64,000 nt of DNA from Sthenelais limicola (GCA_942159475.1 OW804097.1:113150582-113214581), one strand, 5' to 3'. Shown: positions 10,415 through 21,962, counted from the first letter of the stretch. Translations and numbers: made by a program. The notes: generated by a model from the sequence alone, not told the origin.

Positions 10415-12065
10415 ATTCATTGTGACACGGTCAGCGATAATAGGTCAATTGATATTTTGGTATGCAAATTTCTTCAATGGGAGACAAATAAGCATTGAAA
10501 TGAGCTAATTCCTGACCTGCACGCTACCCTACATGCAATAAACCATTTCAAAAAATTTGGGGACGGAAAATCAATTTTAACTCTATGAATTAATCAATAA
10601 CCAAAAATGCGTTGTAGAGACACTTGCCATTGTAGAGACAATGCCTGGGAATCAGTTTTGAAAATGTCTCTGAAATGGTTGAAAATGATTGGAAATGGTC
10701 AGAAATGATTGTGCTCACTCTCAGATTAGTATGAAGTGTTACTATGACAAAAAATGTCATAAACCATATTTATTCATTGTGACAGGGTCAGCAATAATAG
10801 GTCAATTGATATTTTGATAAGCACATTTCTTTATTGGGAGACAAATAAGCATTGAAATGAGCTAATTCCTGACCTGCACACTACCACACATGCAATAAAC
10901 CGTTTCATAAAGTTTTGGGAGTGAAAATCAATTTTAACTCTATGAATTAATCAATAACCAAAAATGCGTTGTAGAGACACTTGCCATCGTAGAGACATTG
11001 CCTGGAAGTGAGTTATTGACATGTCTCTGAAATGGTTGAAAATGATTGGAAATGGTCAGAAATGGTTGTGCTTAATCTCAGACATTTCAGGAGGGATTCC
11101 ATGACCTTATATATCATAAAGAATATTTATTTGTTATGACAGGGTCAGCAAAAAAGGTCAATTAATATGTCAATATGCAAATTCTATTATTTCGAGACAA
11201 ATTAGTTTTAAAATTAGCTAATTCTTGACCTGCACAGTGCCCCACATACAGTCAACCATTTCAGCAAATATTGGGAATGTCAATTAATTTTAGCTCTTAG
11301 AATCAATCAATAACTTAAAATGCGTTGTAGAGACACATGCCATCGTAGAGACATTGGCATGGAAACATTTTTTATAATGTCTCTGATATGGTGGGAAATG
11401 ATTGGAAATGGTCAGGAATGGTTTTGCTCAACCTCAGACATGTCAGATGTGAACATATGACAAAAACCATCATAAACAATATTTACTCTTAGAATCAATC
11501 AATAACTTAAAATGCGTTGTAGAGACGCATGTCATCGTAGAGACATTGGCTGGGAAACAGTTTTTACAATGTCTTTGAAATAGTCAGATATGATTGGAAA
11601 TGGCAAGGAATTGTTTTGCTCAACCTCTGACATGGCAGAAGTGATTAGATGACAAAAACAATCATAAACAATATTTACTCATGGAGCCAATCAATAACTC
11701 AAAATGCGTTGTAGAGACACTTCCCATCGTAGAGACATTGGCTTGAAATCAGTTTATACAATGTCTCTTAAATGGTAGGAACTGATTGAAAATTGTCAGG
11801 AATGATTGTGCTTACCCTCAGACATGTAAAAAGTGAGAACCTGACAAAAACAATCATAAACCATCTGTATTCTTTATGACAGGGTCAGCATAATGGGTCA
11901 ACTAATATGTCACTATACAAATTAAATAATTAAGAGACACATTAGTATTGACATAAACTAATCCTCAACCTGCACATTGCACCACATAAAGGAAACAATT
12001 GGGAATGACTAAATAAGTTTTTTCACTCTTGGAACTCATGTGTTGTAGAGACACATCTCTACCCT
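10415..12065 (+). repeat. satellite-like array of 357-bp units and 192-bp derivatives
   Basis: The landmark GCGTTGTAGAGACAC-type word (GCGTTGTAGAGACG in unit 4) occurs at about 10611, 10968, 11324, 11516, 11708 and 12042, giving spacings of 357, 356, 192, 192 and 334 bp. Full units also contain GACAGGGTCAGCAATAATAG, TGAAATGAGCTAATTC and GGAAATGGTCAGAAATG. The 192-bp units lack the first half. Each unit also has a second GTAGAGACA about 22 bp after the first. No ORF. Confidence 0.9.
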
Positions 12066-12104
12066 ACATCTGAATTACATAAAGACCTCAAAATCCCCCT
12101 ACTT

Positions 12105-12371
12105 TCCAATAGAAGAGAATTTCATCTATGAATCCAAGGTTTCTACAGATCATCATCAGATTACCACAGAGCTCGAAATACTGACAATCTCACTAGAGCA
12201 AATGAAGCCCATCTCCTAAAAACCTTCTTCTCCAAAACCAAATGTGGTGACAATGCTGTTATGAACAAACTTGCTAAGTCATAGAATCAACTATCCCCTA
12301 GAACTAGAAATATTGGCAACATAGAAACCTTTAAATCTCTTCAGAAAGAATGACTTGAACAGACTTTTATC
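12105..12371 (+). pseudogene. C-terminal remnant of a non-LTR retrotransposon ORF2, plus strand
   Basis: Reading in one frame gives a line of residues closely matching the minus-strand frame at 13408-13644, including 'NIGNIETFKSLQK' and a 'KTKCG' block. Two in-frame stops (TAG, TGA) occur at positions where the other copy has tryptophan. 'N.L..FF..K....N.LA.SWNQL.....N..TFKSLQK' is the usual end of a LINE reverse transcriptase protein. It is followed by a 3' untranslated part that is interrupted at about 12860 by a second, inverted copy. Confidence 0.7.
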
Positions 12372-12860
12372 TGATCCTTTATATACCCTCCTTATTATAC
12401 CTAGTGTCCAGTCCAAACAGTAATTGTAGATGGCGCTAGTGAATGTTATGTTTGGACCGAACACCTCATCACCCCACCACCAACTATAAAAGTAAATTTG
12501 CCTCTGTTGGATACTCAGTAGTTCCATAGCTCCTGAGCAATGAACATCTGAGGGTTAATGAACAGGCTACTCTCATAAGACAGAGGTTTACCTGCTTCAA
12601 ACATGATTCCATTTATTGCTTTTTTTCTACTGTTATATGTATATCTATGGGAAGTGGTCACTCTTATTGTCAGAGGTTAACCCTTCCTTACTTTCCTTTT
12701 CCCATTCTGGTCACTGATTTCTCCATTCTTCTGTAGATTCTGTGTTATTATGTATATCTACTAGATATACTTCCTAATTACTGAAATTATGATGATATGG
12801 CCACACTTCTAAAGTAAAGTGATTTCCGTATCTTACAGGATGCTTTAAGCTAATGTTCTT
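12372..12860 (+). mobile_element. 3' untranslated region of the plus-strand LINE remnant, first part
   Basis: ACTCTCATAAGACAGAGGTT near 12573 has an inverted counterpart near 13330. Motifs around TTTGGACCG at about 12452 recur inverted at 13155 and 13045 in the nested copy. It has no gene. Confidence 0.5.
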
Positions 12861-13650
12861 CCTAATACTTTTTCTTTTTAAAGATTTTTTTTTCACTGGG
12901 TACATCACCTCCAAGAGGAGTAGGATATTCCGGCGGAACCCAGCTTGGGTTAAAGAATGATTATATACATAGGATAACAAGTAAGCAAAAGGTAAAAGAC
13001 AAGGTCGAAGATAACCTCTTACTGTGAGAGAGACTTCATATTTGTTTGTACCGTACTATTGACGATTTCTATGTTACAAAGATTTAACATGATAGCAAAG
13101 GCTTAATATCGTCTCATGGTGTCAAAATAATAATTTGTAAGGTGGGTTAACACTTGTTTGGACCGTACCATTGGGAGAATCAATGTTAGACTGAAAAGAT
13201 GTGGAAAAATAGCTTTGAATCACACAATGTTGTAGGACTATGTGTGAGAAGGTCTAGTTTTTATATGGTAGAGAGGTTAGCAGTGTATTGTTGGTATATA
13301 TAGAGTTTCAACACTATCCAGGTAAACCTCTAACTTATGAGAGTGACCTGTAGCTGTGCTGAATAATTAGTTACAATAAGAAGTAGGTAGGAGGATGCAT
13401 AAAGGAATTATAGAAGAGTTTGATTAAGCCATTTTTTCTGGAGAGATTTAAACGTTTCAATATTGCCAATATTTCTGGTATTAGGAGCAAGTTGGTTCCA
13501 GGATTTGGCAACTTTATTAATTATCACATTTTCACCACATTTGGTTTTGTAGAAAAAGGTGGAAAGAAGGGGGGCTTCATTTCCTCTAGTTGGATTTTGA
13601 GTGTTTTGAGTTCTGTATTTATTGGAGGTTGATCTAATAAACATGTTTAA
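12861..13650 (-). mobile_element. second copy of the same LINE family, 5'-truncated and nested in inverse orientation
   Basis: On the minus strand it runs from the ORF2 C-terminus (13644-13408) through a 3' UTR to GGTGATGTACCCAGTG and an A-rich tail (T-rich on the plus strand at about 12870-12892). The same 3' terminal word, GGTAATGTACCCAGTG, ends the interrupted plus-strand copy at 13760-13775. The simplest reading is that this copy inserted into the 3' UTR of the older one. Confidence 0.65.
13408..13644 (-). pseudogene. LINE ORF2 C-terminal fragment inside the nested copy
   Basis: An open 78-aa frame with 'KTKCGENVIINKVAKSWNQL' followed by 'NTRNIGNIETFKSLQKKW', the conserved tail of LINE polymerase proteins. 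It lacks endonuclease and RT domains because the copy is 5'-truncated. The clade (CR1/L2/Rex-like) cannot be fixed from this piece. Confidence 0.65.
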
Positions 13651-13805
13651 TGTTTAACCTGTCATAACCAATTTACATATATACATTGCTATTTCATGAT
13701 TCCTGCTATTATTATTGTTGTCTAAGCTGGGTTACACCAGAAGATCCTACTCCCTTTGGAGGTAATGTACCCAGTGCAAATAAAATCTTTAAAAAAAACA
13801 AAAAC
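13651..13805 (+). mobile_element. 3' terminus of the interrupted plus-strand LINE
   Basis: AAGCTGGGTTACACCAGAAG through GTACCCAGTGCAAATAAAAT and an A-rich tail at 13789-13803. It matches the reverse complement of 12872-12960. The tail leads directly into the 15-bp minisatellite, as if the array expanded from the retrotransposon tail. Confidence 0.65.
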
Positions 13806-14380
13806 ACCAGCATGTGCATCACCAGCATGTGTAACACTACCATGTGTAACACTACCATGTGTAACACCAGCATGTGTAACACTACCATGTGTAACACTGC
13901 CAAGTGCAACACTACCATGTGTAACACTACCATGGGTAACACCAGCATGTGTAACACTACCATGTGTAACACTACCATGTGTGACACCAACATGTGAAAC
14001 ACCACCATGTGTAACACCACCATGTGTATCACTACCATGTGTAACACTACCATGTGTAACACCATCATGTGTAACACCACCATATGTAACACCACCATGT
14101 GTAACACCACCATGTGTATCACTACCATGTGTAACACCACCATGTGTAACACTGCCAAGTGTAACACTGCCATGTGTAACAATACCATCTGTAACAATAC
14201 CATCTGTAACACTGCCATGTTAAACACCACCATATGTAACACCGCCATGTGTAACACCACCATGTGTAACACCACCATGTGTAACACAACAATTTGTAAA
14301 ACTGCCATGTGAAAACCAGCATGTTTAACACCACCATGTGGAACACCAGCATGTGGAACACCAGCATATGTAACAGGAGT
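13806..14380. repeat. 15-bp minisatellite (ACCATGTGTAACACT)n, ~38 units
   Basis: Near-uninterrupted copies of a 15-bp unit with variants (ACCAGCATGTGTAAC, GCCAAGTGTAACACT). As with the GPCR tail, the multiple-of-three period leaves several long artefactual frames open on both strands (for example minus 13712-14539). Confidence 0.95.
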
Positions 14381-14600
14381 TGGAGGAGAGGAAGGATGAG
14401 GAGAGGGGGAGGAGGAAGAGAGGGAGGCGGAGAAGAGGGAGGAGAAGGAGTAGGAGGAGAGGGAGGAGAGGATGAAGGATGAGAGGGAGGAGTAGAAGAG
14501 AGAGGGGGAGGAGAGGGATGAGGCGGAGAGGGAGGACAAGCAGAGGGAGGACGAGCAGAGGAAGAAGGATGAGAGGGAAGACTCTCAGTTAGAAAGAGCA
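14381..14600. repeat. polypurine (GGA-rich) tract
   Basis: About 200 bp of almost pure G/A on the plus strand (GAGGAGAGGGGGAGGAGG-like). Able in principle to form triplex DNA. Not coding. Confidence 0.9.
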
Positions 14601-15145
14601 AATAATGATAAAAGATAATAGAACCAATTTTTATTTCATTTCAATTTTGGTTTTATTGCAAAACTACACAATCAGCTGGCAGTTCTGCATTGTTTTGTGC
14701 AGTAGGAGACAAAATAGGCTATAAACCTTTTAAACTTCAACTGAGTTTAAATGAAATTAACATATATATTACTGATATTTCGGATTCCTCTGTATCCAAA
14801 AACTAGCTCATCCCTAAAATATCTATAGGTTTTGCTTTGTTTAGAGGGGGTGGGGGTGAGTTTGGGGGGGGGGGGGGGGGTGAGGGAGATAGGAGAGGAA
14901 GAGGGAGGTAGTCTACGAATGAGAGACATAATATAATTATATTATAAGTTAGAAGGACGAGAGGGGACAGAAGCGGGAGAAACGAACAGTAAAAGGAATG
15001 GAAAACAAATATTTTTGTTCTTTTGAAAAAGACCCAATCACCCCCCTCCTGTTCTTCACCCCATATATACCATAAAACCTATCTAAGACCTTCAATACAT
15101 CAAAATCACCAATATTCTATTGCATAATTGTCTTATTTGTCTCAT
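14601..15145. other. unassigned; contains a G-run at 14865-14880
   Basis: There is a T/A-rich stretch, then GGGGGTGGGGGTGAG and a run of about 17 G, then purine-rich sequence. No gene. Confidence 0.5.
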
Positions 15146-15148
15146 ATG

Positions 15149-16080
15149 TGTCTCTACGACGCCCCCATCGTAGAGACAAATGTCTCTACGACGCCCCCAT
15201 CGTAGTAGCTGGGAGGAAGTTTGCCAAAATTCATGAAAATCGCGCACTTTGTGACAAGTCTTTGAAATTTGGTACAGAGGTAGATATGGGTCTAAGGTTC
15301 TCAAAAATCACTGCATACAAATTGGGATGGCCCCCTGGCGGCCATTATTCACAAAACCAATATGGCTGCCACCAGGAAACAAGAATGACATATCTGAGCT
15401 CCTGATAGCACTAGATTCATGTATAATACCTCTTTATGTATGTTTTAAGGCATGAGGAATCCATTTCTGACCTTATATTTTGGTTTCAAGGTCATTTTCA
15501 AGGTCAAAATCCAATATGGCCACCACCAGGATAAAGAATGTGATATCTCTGCTCCTATGTCTATGTATAATACCAATTCTTATGTTTTAAGGTGTGAGGA
15601 ACACATTTCAAAGTTTAATTTTCTCTTTCAAGCTCATATAAGTCATTTAAGGACATTTTCAAGGTCAAAATCCAATATGGCCACCACTGGGATACAAGAA
15701 TGTCATATATCTCAGCTCTCTTTAGCACTATATTCAAGTGTAATACCAGTTAGTCCATGTTTTAAGGTGTGAGGAATCCATTTCAGAAGTTACTTTTCTG
15801 TTTCAAGGTCATACAAGGGTCATTTTCAAGGTCAAAATCCAATATGTCTGCCAGGGATAAAAGAATGTTATATTTTGGCTCTTGTTAACACTATATCCAA
15901 GTGTAATACCAGTTCATCTATGTTTTTAGGTATGGGGAATCCATTTCCTGAGTCATTTTCCTGATTTAAGGAGATTTTCAATGTTAAAATCCAATATGAA
16001 CTCTGCAACAATACTAGAACAGCATATCTTAACTACTGTTGGCAATATGTCCATGTATGATACCCGTTTGTATATGTATA
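15149..16080 (+). repeat. dispersed array C, copy 1 (~160-bp units)
   Basis: It opens with two imperfect inverted motifs, TGTCTCTACGACG...TCGTAGAGACA, then CTGGGAGGAAGTTTGCC and TGTGACAAGTCTTTGAAATT. Then come four to five tandem units, each with CAAGGTCAAAATCCAATATG (15498, 15661, 15823 and others) and TTTTAAGGTGTGAGGAATCC. The same sequence lies in reverse orientation at 33640-34570. Not coding. Confidence 0.85.
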
Positions 16081-16596
16081 GTCTCAAAGAGGCTCTGTGA
16101 AGTGTCTAGATATTGTGCACACTTTTTTATCCACTTATTTGGATCTCAGCCTCAATAACAATTATTCTGGGATGTGATACCTTGAAAAAAGTGAACTCTA
16201 AGACAGTTCCAGACAGTTACAAAATACAGGAAAAAACCCTTAAGGTTGACTAAAGTTGGACTATTATTTATTTCCATTTTCTCATCCATAATTTAAAGCA
16301 TCAAGAAGATATAACATTTATTAGTCTGGCAATTTTTGATTAAATGGTATCCAAATAGGGGTAATTAGAAAAATAGATTTGATAGATACAAGCCAGTTGA
16401 CAAGGACAACAGAGTGCTTCCTCCAATAGCTGCAAGAGCAACAAAATACCTATAAAATGCTCTCCTTGATATGTGATAAGTATGGTGATTTTCTGTCTCT
16501 ATTATCTGACCTTGAAGCAGTACAGGTTCTACCTTAGATATTAAATCAGTTGTTTCTAGAGACTGTTGGTAGAACCTGCCAAGCATACATTAATAA
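16081..16596. other. unassigned sequence
   Basis: The 73-aa minus-strand frame at 16365-16586 has no recognisable family. Nothing else is supported. Confidence 0.4.
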
Positions 16597-16779
16597 TGGG
16601 GTCAGAACCAAAAGGTCGTATATAGCATTTTTGCATAATTTCACTTTTTCTCATGGGGTGAATAACCATTTCATTCCGCAAATTTTGATCTAGTCTTCAT
16701 AACCATTTGATGATTATTAATGATTTTAGGCACAAAACAAAAACATCTTATCTCAATGCCAGCAAAAATTGTTTGAGCT

Positions 16780-17330
16780 AAAACCTCTTAGATCCAAATA
16801 CAACCTTTGGCCAAGGAGTTATTTTCATTTATATGTTGATATGATTACTGCCTAAATGATGTATCTCTACTTGAGATATTTTGGCATTGACAATATTCTA
16901 ATATTTCTTTTAAATATAAGGAGCAAAATATCGTATCTCTCTCTACGCTGTTTTGGCAAAAATGTTTGTGAGTGATTGATGGGAAATTTTAAGAGCCAAA
17001 AGGTTGTAATTCCAGATAAGTCATTTTGGCAATGATAATAATCATAGTTCCTGTGGAAGAAATAATAACAAGAAAGGCGTATTTGAATATACCACCTTTT
17101 GGCAAATATAATATTCAGCAAAATCCACTCAAAATCACAATGCCATAGGACGTATCTGAAGATACATCCTTTTGGCAAAACTTATATTCAGAGATGTCAA
17201 AAATAATCCAAGTGCTTGAGGAAGTATCTCAAGATAAATCCATTTGATAAAACTATTATTCTGGGGAATCCTAAAAAATTTCGGCACCAAAAGACGTATC
17301 TCAAGATAAGTCCTTTTAGCACTAGCATAT
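16780..17330 (+). repeat. left subterminal tandem repeats (~70-75 bp)
   Basis: CGTATCTGAAGATACATCC followed by TTTTGGCAAAA recurs in variant form about seven times (near 16860, 16930, 17010, 17075, 17145, 17225 and 17290). Each unit contains a short palindrome of the TATCTNAGATA type. Related units in the same orientation lie at 24380-24720. Confidence 0.75.
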
Positions 17331-17570
17331 TTATAGGCTATTTGTGTTAAATTTTTATCAATTTTCCTCTTTTGAAGGCCCATTATTATTCAAATGGAAT
17401 GAATTGCATTCCTTAATTCTTTCAACAAGCACAATTCATGAACTTGGGGGACAATGGAGCCCCTCAATGAAATATCAAGAAAGAAAATGAGGAAACCCCT
17501 ATTGAAAAGTGTCCAATGTGACATTTTCCAAGGTTTTATTAATAAACCATGATACTAATTTATTACTGAC

Positions 17571-18240
17571 TCAATATAAGATGTCTTTTATAAGAGTCTT
17601 CGGGGATGCATATTTTGATACAAAGATTGTGCAGATTGCATTTATAGTTCGTGAATTATAACCAAAATACTTTAAAAAAAACCATACTTGGTTTTCGTGA
17701 CACCATTCCTTGAGGGTGCTCTCTCTGGATAGGCCCGTTCTTTTCGAATGCGTTTCCAAGGTTGTGCCTCCTATGAATCGTTTCACCTTGAAGGGCCCAT
17801 CCCATTTGGGACAGATCTTCTTACTGGCCAAAGGATGGTTGTAGCAGTATACAACAGCACCCACCTCAAAGTGCCATCACCCTAGTCGCATCCAATATCT
17901 TAGGATATCTCTATGAACGCCACTCGATCATGGAAAATCCAGGCTCCCCGGTTCTACTCCAGTCAAGTCCATTGGAGTGACCAGGTCTGTCCCGAATACA
18001 ATAGAATTTGCTGTGCACAGAGTGTTCATGTGTATATTAGCCCAATAGGCATGGACGATACACAGAGCCAGCATATCCCAATCAGAGGAACTATAGTCTG
18101 TCAGGCAGGACAACTGTTCAACCAGAAATCAATTAAATCGCTCTGCCTGTCCATTGGACTGGGGTCTATACGGCAGGGTGATTAACTTTTCTATTCCGAG
18201 CATTTCAAACAAACCCTTCAACAATGCAGACCTGAACTCC
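17571..18240 (-). pseudogene. gypsy integrase, catalytic C-terminal half and tail
   Basis: The minus strand reads through the end of an integrase core, including 'PYRPQSNGQAERFN' with the catalytic-type glutamate, then 'VFGTDLVTPMDL', then the C-terminal 'PKWDGPFKVKRF' block typical of gypsy integrase tails. An in-frame stop follows the core motif and further breaks occur after it. Integrase would join LTR ends to host DNA; this copy is not functional. Confidence 0.8.
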
Positions 18241-18261
18241 AACATCCAAAGCACAAGATCC

Positions 18262-19166
18262 ATTCTTGGAAGACGACTTCCACACACTGCTCCTCTGTGT
18301 GGTCTGGCATAGGATAGGCCTCTACCAATTTCGAAAAATGGTCCACCACAACCAGCACATAGTTGTTCCCTTGCAGGGTAGGGTTGAAGAGACCAATAAT
18401 ATCTGGAATCCAGGAAACCGCATCAGCATTAAGGTGCTTCTTCCCTGCCCTATGGAGAATGATAGTTTGATCCAGGCCATACTCTTGCAGTTGAGCAAGC
18501 CTATGGCAAGCATGTCCATTGGATCTTTAAAGTTCAGCAACCAATGCAAGGATGCGTGGTCCGTCCATACACAGAAATTCTGGTTTCCAAAAGGCAATGC
18601 CGGAACTTCCCCAGGTAGGTGAGTACTGCTAAAAGCTAGTGTTTCATAGCACAGTAGTTCCATTGGGCCTTATCTAAGCTATTGTTAGCATACCCAAGTA
18701 CTACCTCCTTTCTGTCTTGTTCTTGGGACGGGACTCTCGCCATGCCAAAACCACTGGCATACAAGTCGAGGGTAAATTTCCCTTCCTTCTGGGGATACCC
18801 TAACACTGGGGCCTTGGAAGGCAACTTCGTATTCTGGAGTCCATTCTATGGATCTAGTATACCACTTATCTTTTCCTGCAGCGGTTACTATCACCTATAA
18901 AGGAGCAACAATCAAGACAAATTTCGGCTGAAATTCCCGGTAATAGAATGCAAATCCTATAAATTGTCGGTTCTCCTTCGCCTTATCTAGCCTCAGGCAA
19001 TCTTGGACCTTCTGCACTTTCTTTGGGTCAGCGCGGATGCCCTTGTCCGAAACCAGTTTCCCCAAGTATTCCACCTCTCGGTGGAAGAGTTCATATTACT
19101 TCAATCCATAATCCTTTCAATCCATAACTTCATCATCCAGATAGCCTGGGCAAGACTTCCATTTAA
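18262..19166 (-). pseudogene. gypsy RT thumb, RNase H and start of integrase core
   Basis: From high to low coordinate, the minus strand shows 'GYLDDE' (the RT catalytic YxDD-type motif, about 19146), 'VEYLGKLVS' (thumb), 'VCTDHASLHWLLNFKDP'-like RNase H sequence, then 'HLNADAV' (RNase H end) running almost directly into 'NNYVLVVVDHFSKLVEAYPM' of the integrase core. The zinc-binding N-terminal integrase domain is missing, so an internal deletion joined the two. Several frameshifts are present. Confidence 0.8.
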
Positions 19167-20369
19167 AATAAAGTACCACCTTCAGTACCATGGTACTGCA
19201 ATAGGTTCTTTTATTAAATAAAAACATGCCTGTAGTTCAGAAATATCCCTAGTATCTATTAATATGTTGATAGAAGCATTTGAAACGTCTGAAATAGACT
19301 TGATTCAAGATTCATGACTACCGCCATTTTGGGGAAGATTACCCACAATCCTCCTTGATTTTGTTGTCATCAAGGCTGAGCCAATCTTGGCTCCATACCG
19401 GCCTATTGAGCTGAGGGCGTGGTTGGGTTAAAGTTTGAATGAAGTTTTCCTCCCTTCAGATCCCTAATAAGCTATTTTCTTTGCTAATAGTGAGTGAGAG
19501 AGGATATAACTAGACTGTTATGGGTTTGTTTCAACTTAGATGGTTTGAAATGAACCCTGTATAGTCCCGAAAGGTTTTGTTATTGTGAGCTATAAGAGGG
19601 GGCGATTAGAGTGTTCTTGTTTTGGCCAGACTTGTTTACTCCTTACGAAATACCTTCTCTTTCATAAAATCACACTTTAGAAAGTGAAATCTGGCCATGA
19701 ATAGCATGTAGACATTCAGATTTAATGGGCACATGCTTATTTCTGCTATATATTGTTGCAAAAACTCCAGCAGGAGGAGGAGCATGACCATGGTGCACTC
19801 CCCATGCTAGCATGGCTGGCCGGATTTGGCCGGAGTGACGTCACAACTTCTCCGAAGATGTCTGCCTATATGAAACATCATAATCCAAGATTCTAAGCCC
19901 TCCAGAACTCTTATTGTTCACCATATTTATGTTCGAACCTAGCTGACATTGATTTTACCTCAAGAAATAGGGATAATGCCCCCCTGACACTGTACGCATC
20001 CGAAGAGTTGTAAGCCTTACAACTCCTTACAACTAGTTTTCCAGTTGTAAGGTCCGTTTTTGAGCTGTTGTTCACGACAAAACTCAAGATTCAAATGTTG
20101 AATCGGATTGTACAGTGTGAGTGCCAGTTGTGAGGCTTACAGCTCGTAAGACTTACAACTCGGAAAAGAGATAAAAAACAAGTTGGGCTATCCAATATTC
20201 ACAAAAAACACTTTTTTCGCCTATTTTTATAGGGGTGCTCCCGATTTGAGTCGGCTAGTGTGAGATGTAATAAGTCTTCAGTTGTAAGTTGTAAGTCGTA
20301 CAACCAGTTGGATGCGTACAGTGTGAGGCAGGCATAAGGCTATCATTGTACTGAAGGAGGTATGTTCTT
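19167..20369. mobile_element. TTAA-flanked non-autonomous DNA transposon inserted in the gypsy RT
   Basis: TTAA lies immediately outside both ends (19163-19166 and 20370-20373). The termini are imperfect inverted repeats sharing CCTTCAGTAC: GTACCACCTTCAGTACCATG on the left, CATACCTCCTTCAGTACAATG-like on the right (reverse complement). Deleting the insert plus one TTAA brings the two halves of the RT reading frame back into register, which supports the exact boundaries. TTAA duplications are typical of piggyBac and Kolobok superfamilies. No transposase is encoded. Confidence 0.8.
19976..20335. mobile_element. 360-bp MITE nested in the TTAA element
   Basis: The inverted ends are ATGCCCCCCTGACACTGTAC on the left and, reverse-complemented, ATGCCTGCCTCACACTGTAC on the right, both followed by GCATCC. 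Inside, AGTTGTAAG/CTTACAACT words repeat in palindromic pairs. No ORF. A target duplication is not clear. It could alternatively be an integral end of the surrounding element. Confidence 0.65.
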
Positions 20370-20373
20370 TTAA

Positions 20374-20741
20374 GGTTGTCTAGCATTCGCTGAAAGGTTG
20401 TCGGGGCATTACACAGTCCAAAGGCCATCACCTTAAACTGGAACAATCTCACACTGTCCAGGGCACAGAACCATTTATTTCCGCCTTGCACCTCAACACA
20501 TTTCATTGATCCAACGGAGCGGGATGTTGTCAAGGAATTCAACTGGCGATAATCGACGCATAAACACCGAGCACCATGCCTCTTCCCAACCATCACAATG
20601 GGTGCTTCCCATAGAGGAGTGTTTTATGTGACCCTGTTCATATATCTGTGCTTCCGCTGCATCACGCTTTGCCACCGGAATCTGCCTGTATGAAAGCTTA
20701 ATAGGCAGAGTATTCGCAGTGTCAATAATGTGACTTACCAC
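20374..20741 (-). pseudogene. gypsy reverse transcriptase, N-terminal half
   Basis: It shows 'LPIKLSYRQIPVAKRDAAEA' (the region just before the RT core), 'CVDYRQLNSLT' (RT motif 2), 'KWFCALD', and 'FKVMAFGLCNAPTTFQRMLD' (fingers/palm). A segment of the palm is missing between 'ALD' and 'FKVM', and a frameshift separates the first and second blocks. The frame stops at the TTAA element boundary. Confidence 0.85.
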
Positions 20742-20822
20742 ATGGGTACATCCAGGCTCTTCTTTCCACCTGTCTCCAGGTAGTGAAAAACACCCCTGAA
20801 ACTCATCAACCTGGACCTGTAT

Positions 20823-21401
20823 TCAATTCATGATTGCTTTCTTAATTTCTTCATTCAGATCCACCCCCTTAGGACAAGTAAGAGGGAACGATTGCAGCGT
20901 CACCTCACTTACTTTTCCAACCACTGTATCTGTAACAAGATGAAGGGTCTGATCAGACAGATTGCTGAAGGCTACCACAGCAGTTGAACTGACAGCCGAT
21001 ATGTAGGTATCAAGGCTTCTCAGGGCAAGTTTATTCAGCAATCTCTGGTCGGGCTCGGACATCAATCCTATTAATGCGTCAGACCCCCTGCAATTGTCAA
21101 TCTTGGCCAGTGTGACAGCATGAGGATGGATAATCACCGCTTCCCTCAGTGTTACCTGGTATCCGTCCTCCATCTCCTCTACCTTAATCGACTTCAGAGA
21201 GGAGCTTGGTTGCTTTGAACAGGGTTCATGCCAGTAGTGAATTTGTACCACATCTTCACCACAAGTCGCTGGGCAGTACACGTCACATTGATGCACATGG
21301 CCAAAGTCACGAGCAAGAATTCTGGCCTCAGGTCCAGATAAAACTGATAACACCAGGCAAGTGATCATATACATCCATTTTCCCACCACCACAGGAATCA
21401 A
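20823..21401 (-). pseudogene. gypsy pol linker between protease and RT
   Basis: An open 192-aa frame lies exactly between protease and RT remnants, where Ty3/gypsy polyproteins carry a variable spacer. No catalytic motif is visible. It may still contain the end of the protease domain. It is probably a remnant rather than a separate gene. Confidence 0.55.
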
Positions 21402-21467
21402 AGCACATCTGTGTACACTAATCCGCTGAAACAGTACCCATTACGCACATCAAGCGAGATGGAACCA

Positions 21468-21869
21468 TCAACGGCATTGGAGGGAGTCATAAAACTTCTT
21501 GGTTATCAGGCTTGTGGTTGGGCCTGGGTCCCAAAGAAACTCACCCACATCCCAATTCAGGGAAACTGACACATACCATCTATCACCAATCACTGCATCG
21601 TGATTTTTCAGGGGTCGCTGTTTGTTGCTGGATATCTGTGGATATGGGCTTGGGTGTTGGGACCTGCCTCCTCTATCACCACTTGCCCTACCATGGCTTG
21701 GAGTCCGGGTTTCCCCCCACAGTGCTTTGGTGTCCGCCAGACTACCCTCAACAGGACTACAGAAATCCACTGGGTGAGTGCGTTCCCCATGCCACCAGAC
21801 ATCACTTTTCGCTTTTCTGCTAGAAGGACTTACAATTCCTTCTTTTTTCCATATTTGTGGGAGCCACAC
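21468..21869 (-). pseudogene. gypsy aspartic protease remnant
   Basis: 'DPGPTTSLI' sits where an aspartic protease active-site D-T/S-G-A-x-x-S-x-I loop is expected, about 450 bp downstream of the CCHC knuckle. The middle Thr/Ser is replaced by Pro, which would inactivate it. Only this one block is convincing. Confidence 0.6.
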
Positions 21870-21962
21870 AACTAGCAGTTTCTAATTGAATTGTGATACT
21901 CCAAAGCACTTTTGATCCCTCAGGGCTCCCCTTGCTTCTTCGGCGGACCCGAAGATTTTGCA

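Noticed and set aside
13806..14380. CRISPR-like look of the short regular repeats
   Set aside because: Units are contiguous with no unique spacers, in a eukaryotic genome.
13712..14539. 275-aa minus-strand frame with HMVVLHMVV repeats and Ser-rich start
   Set aside because: Translation of a 15-bp minisatellite and a polypurine tract.
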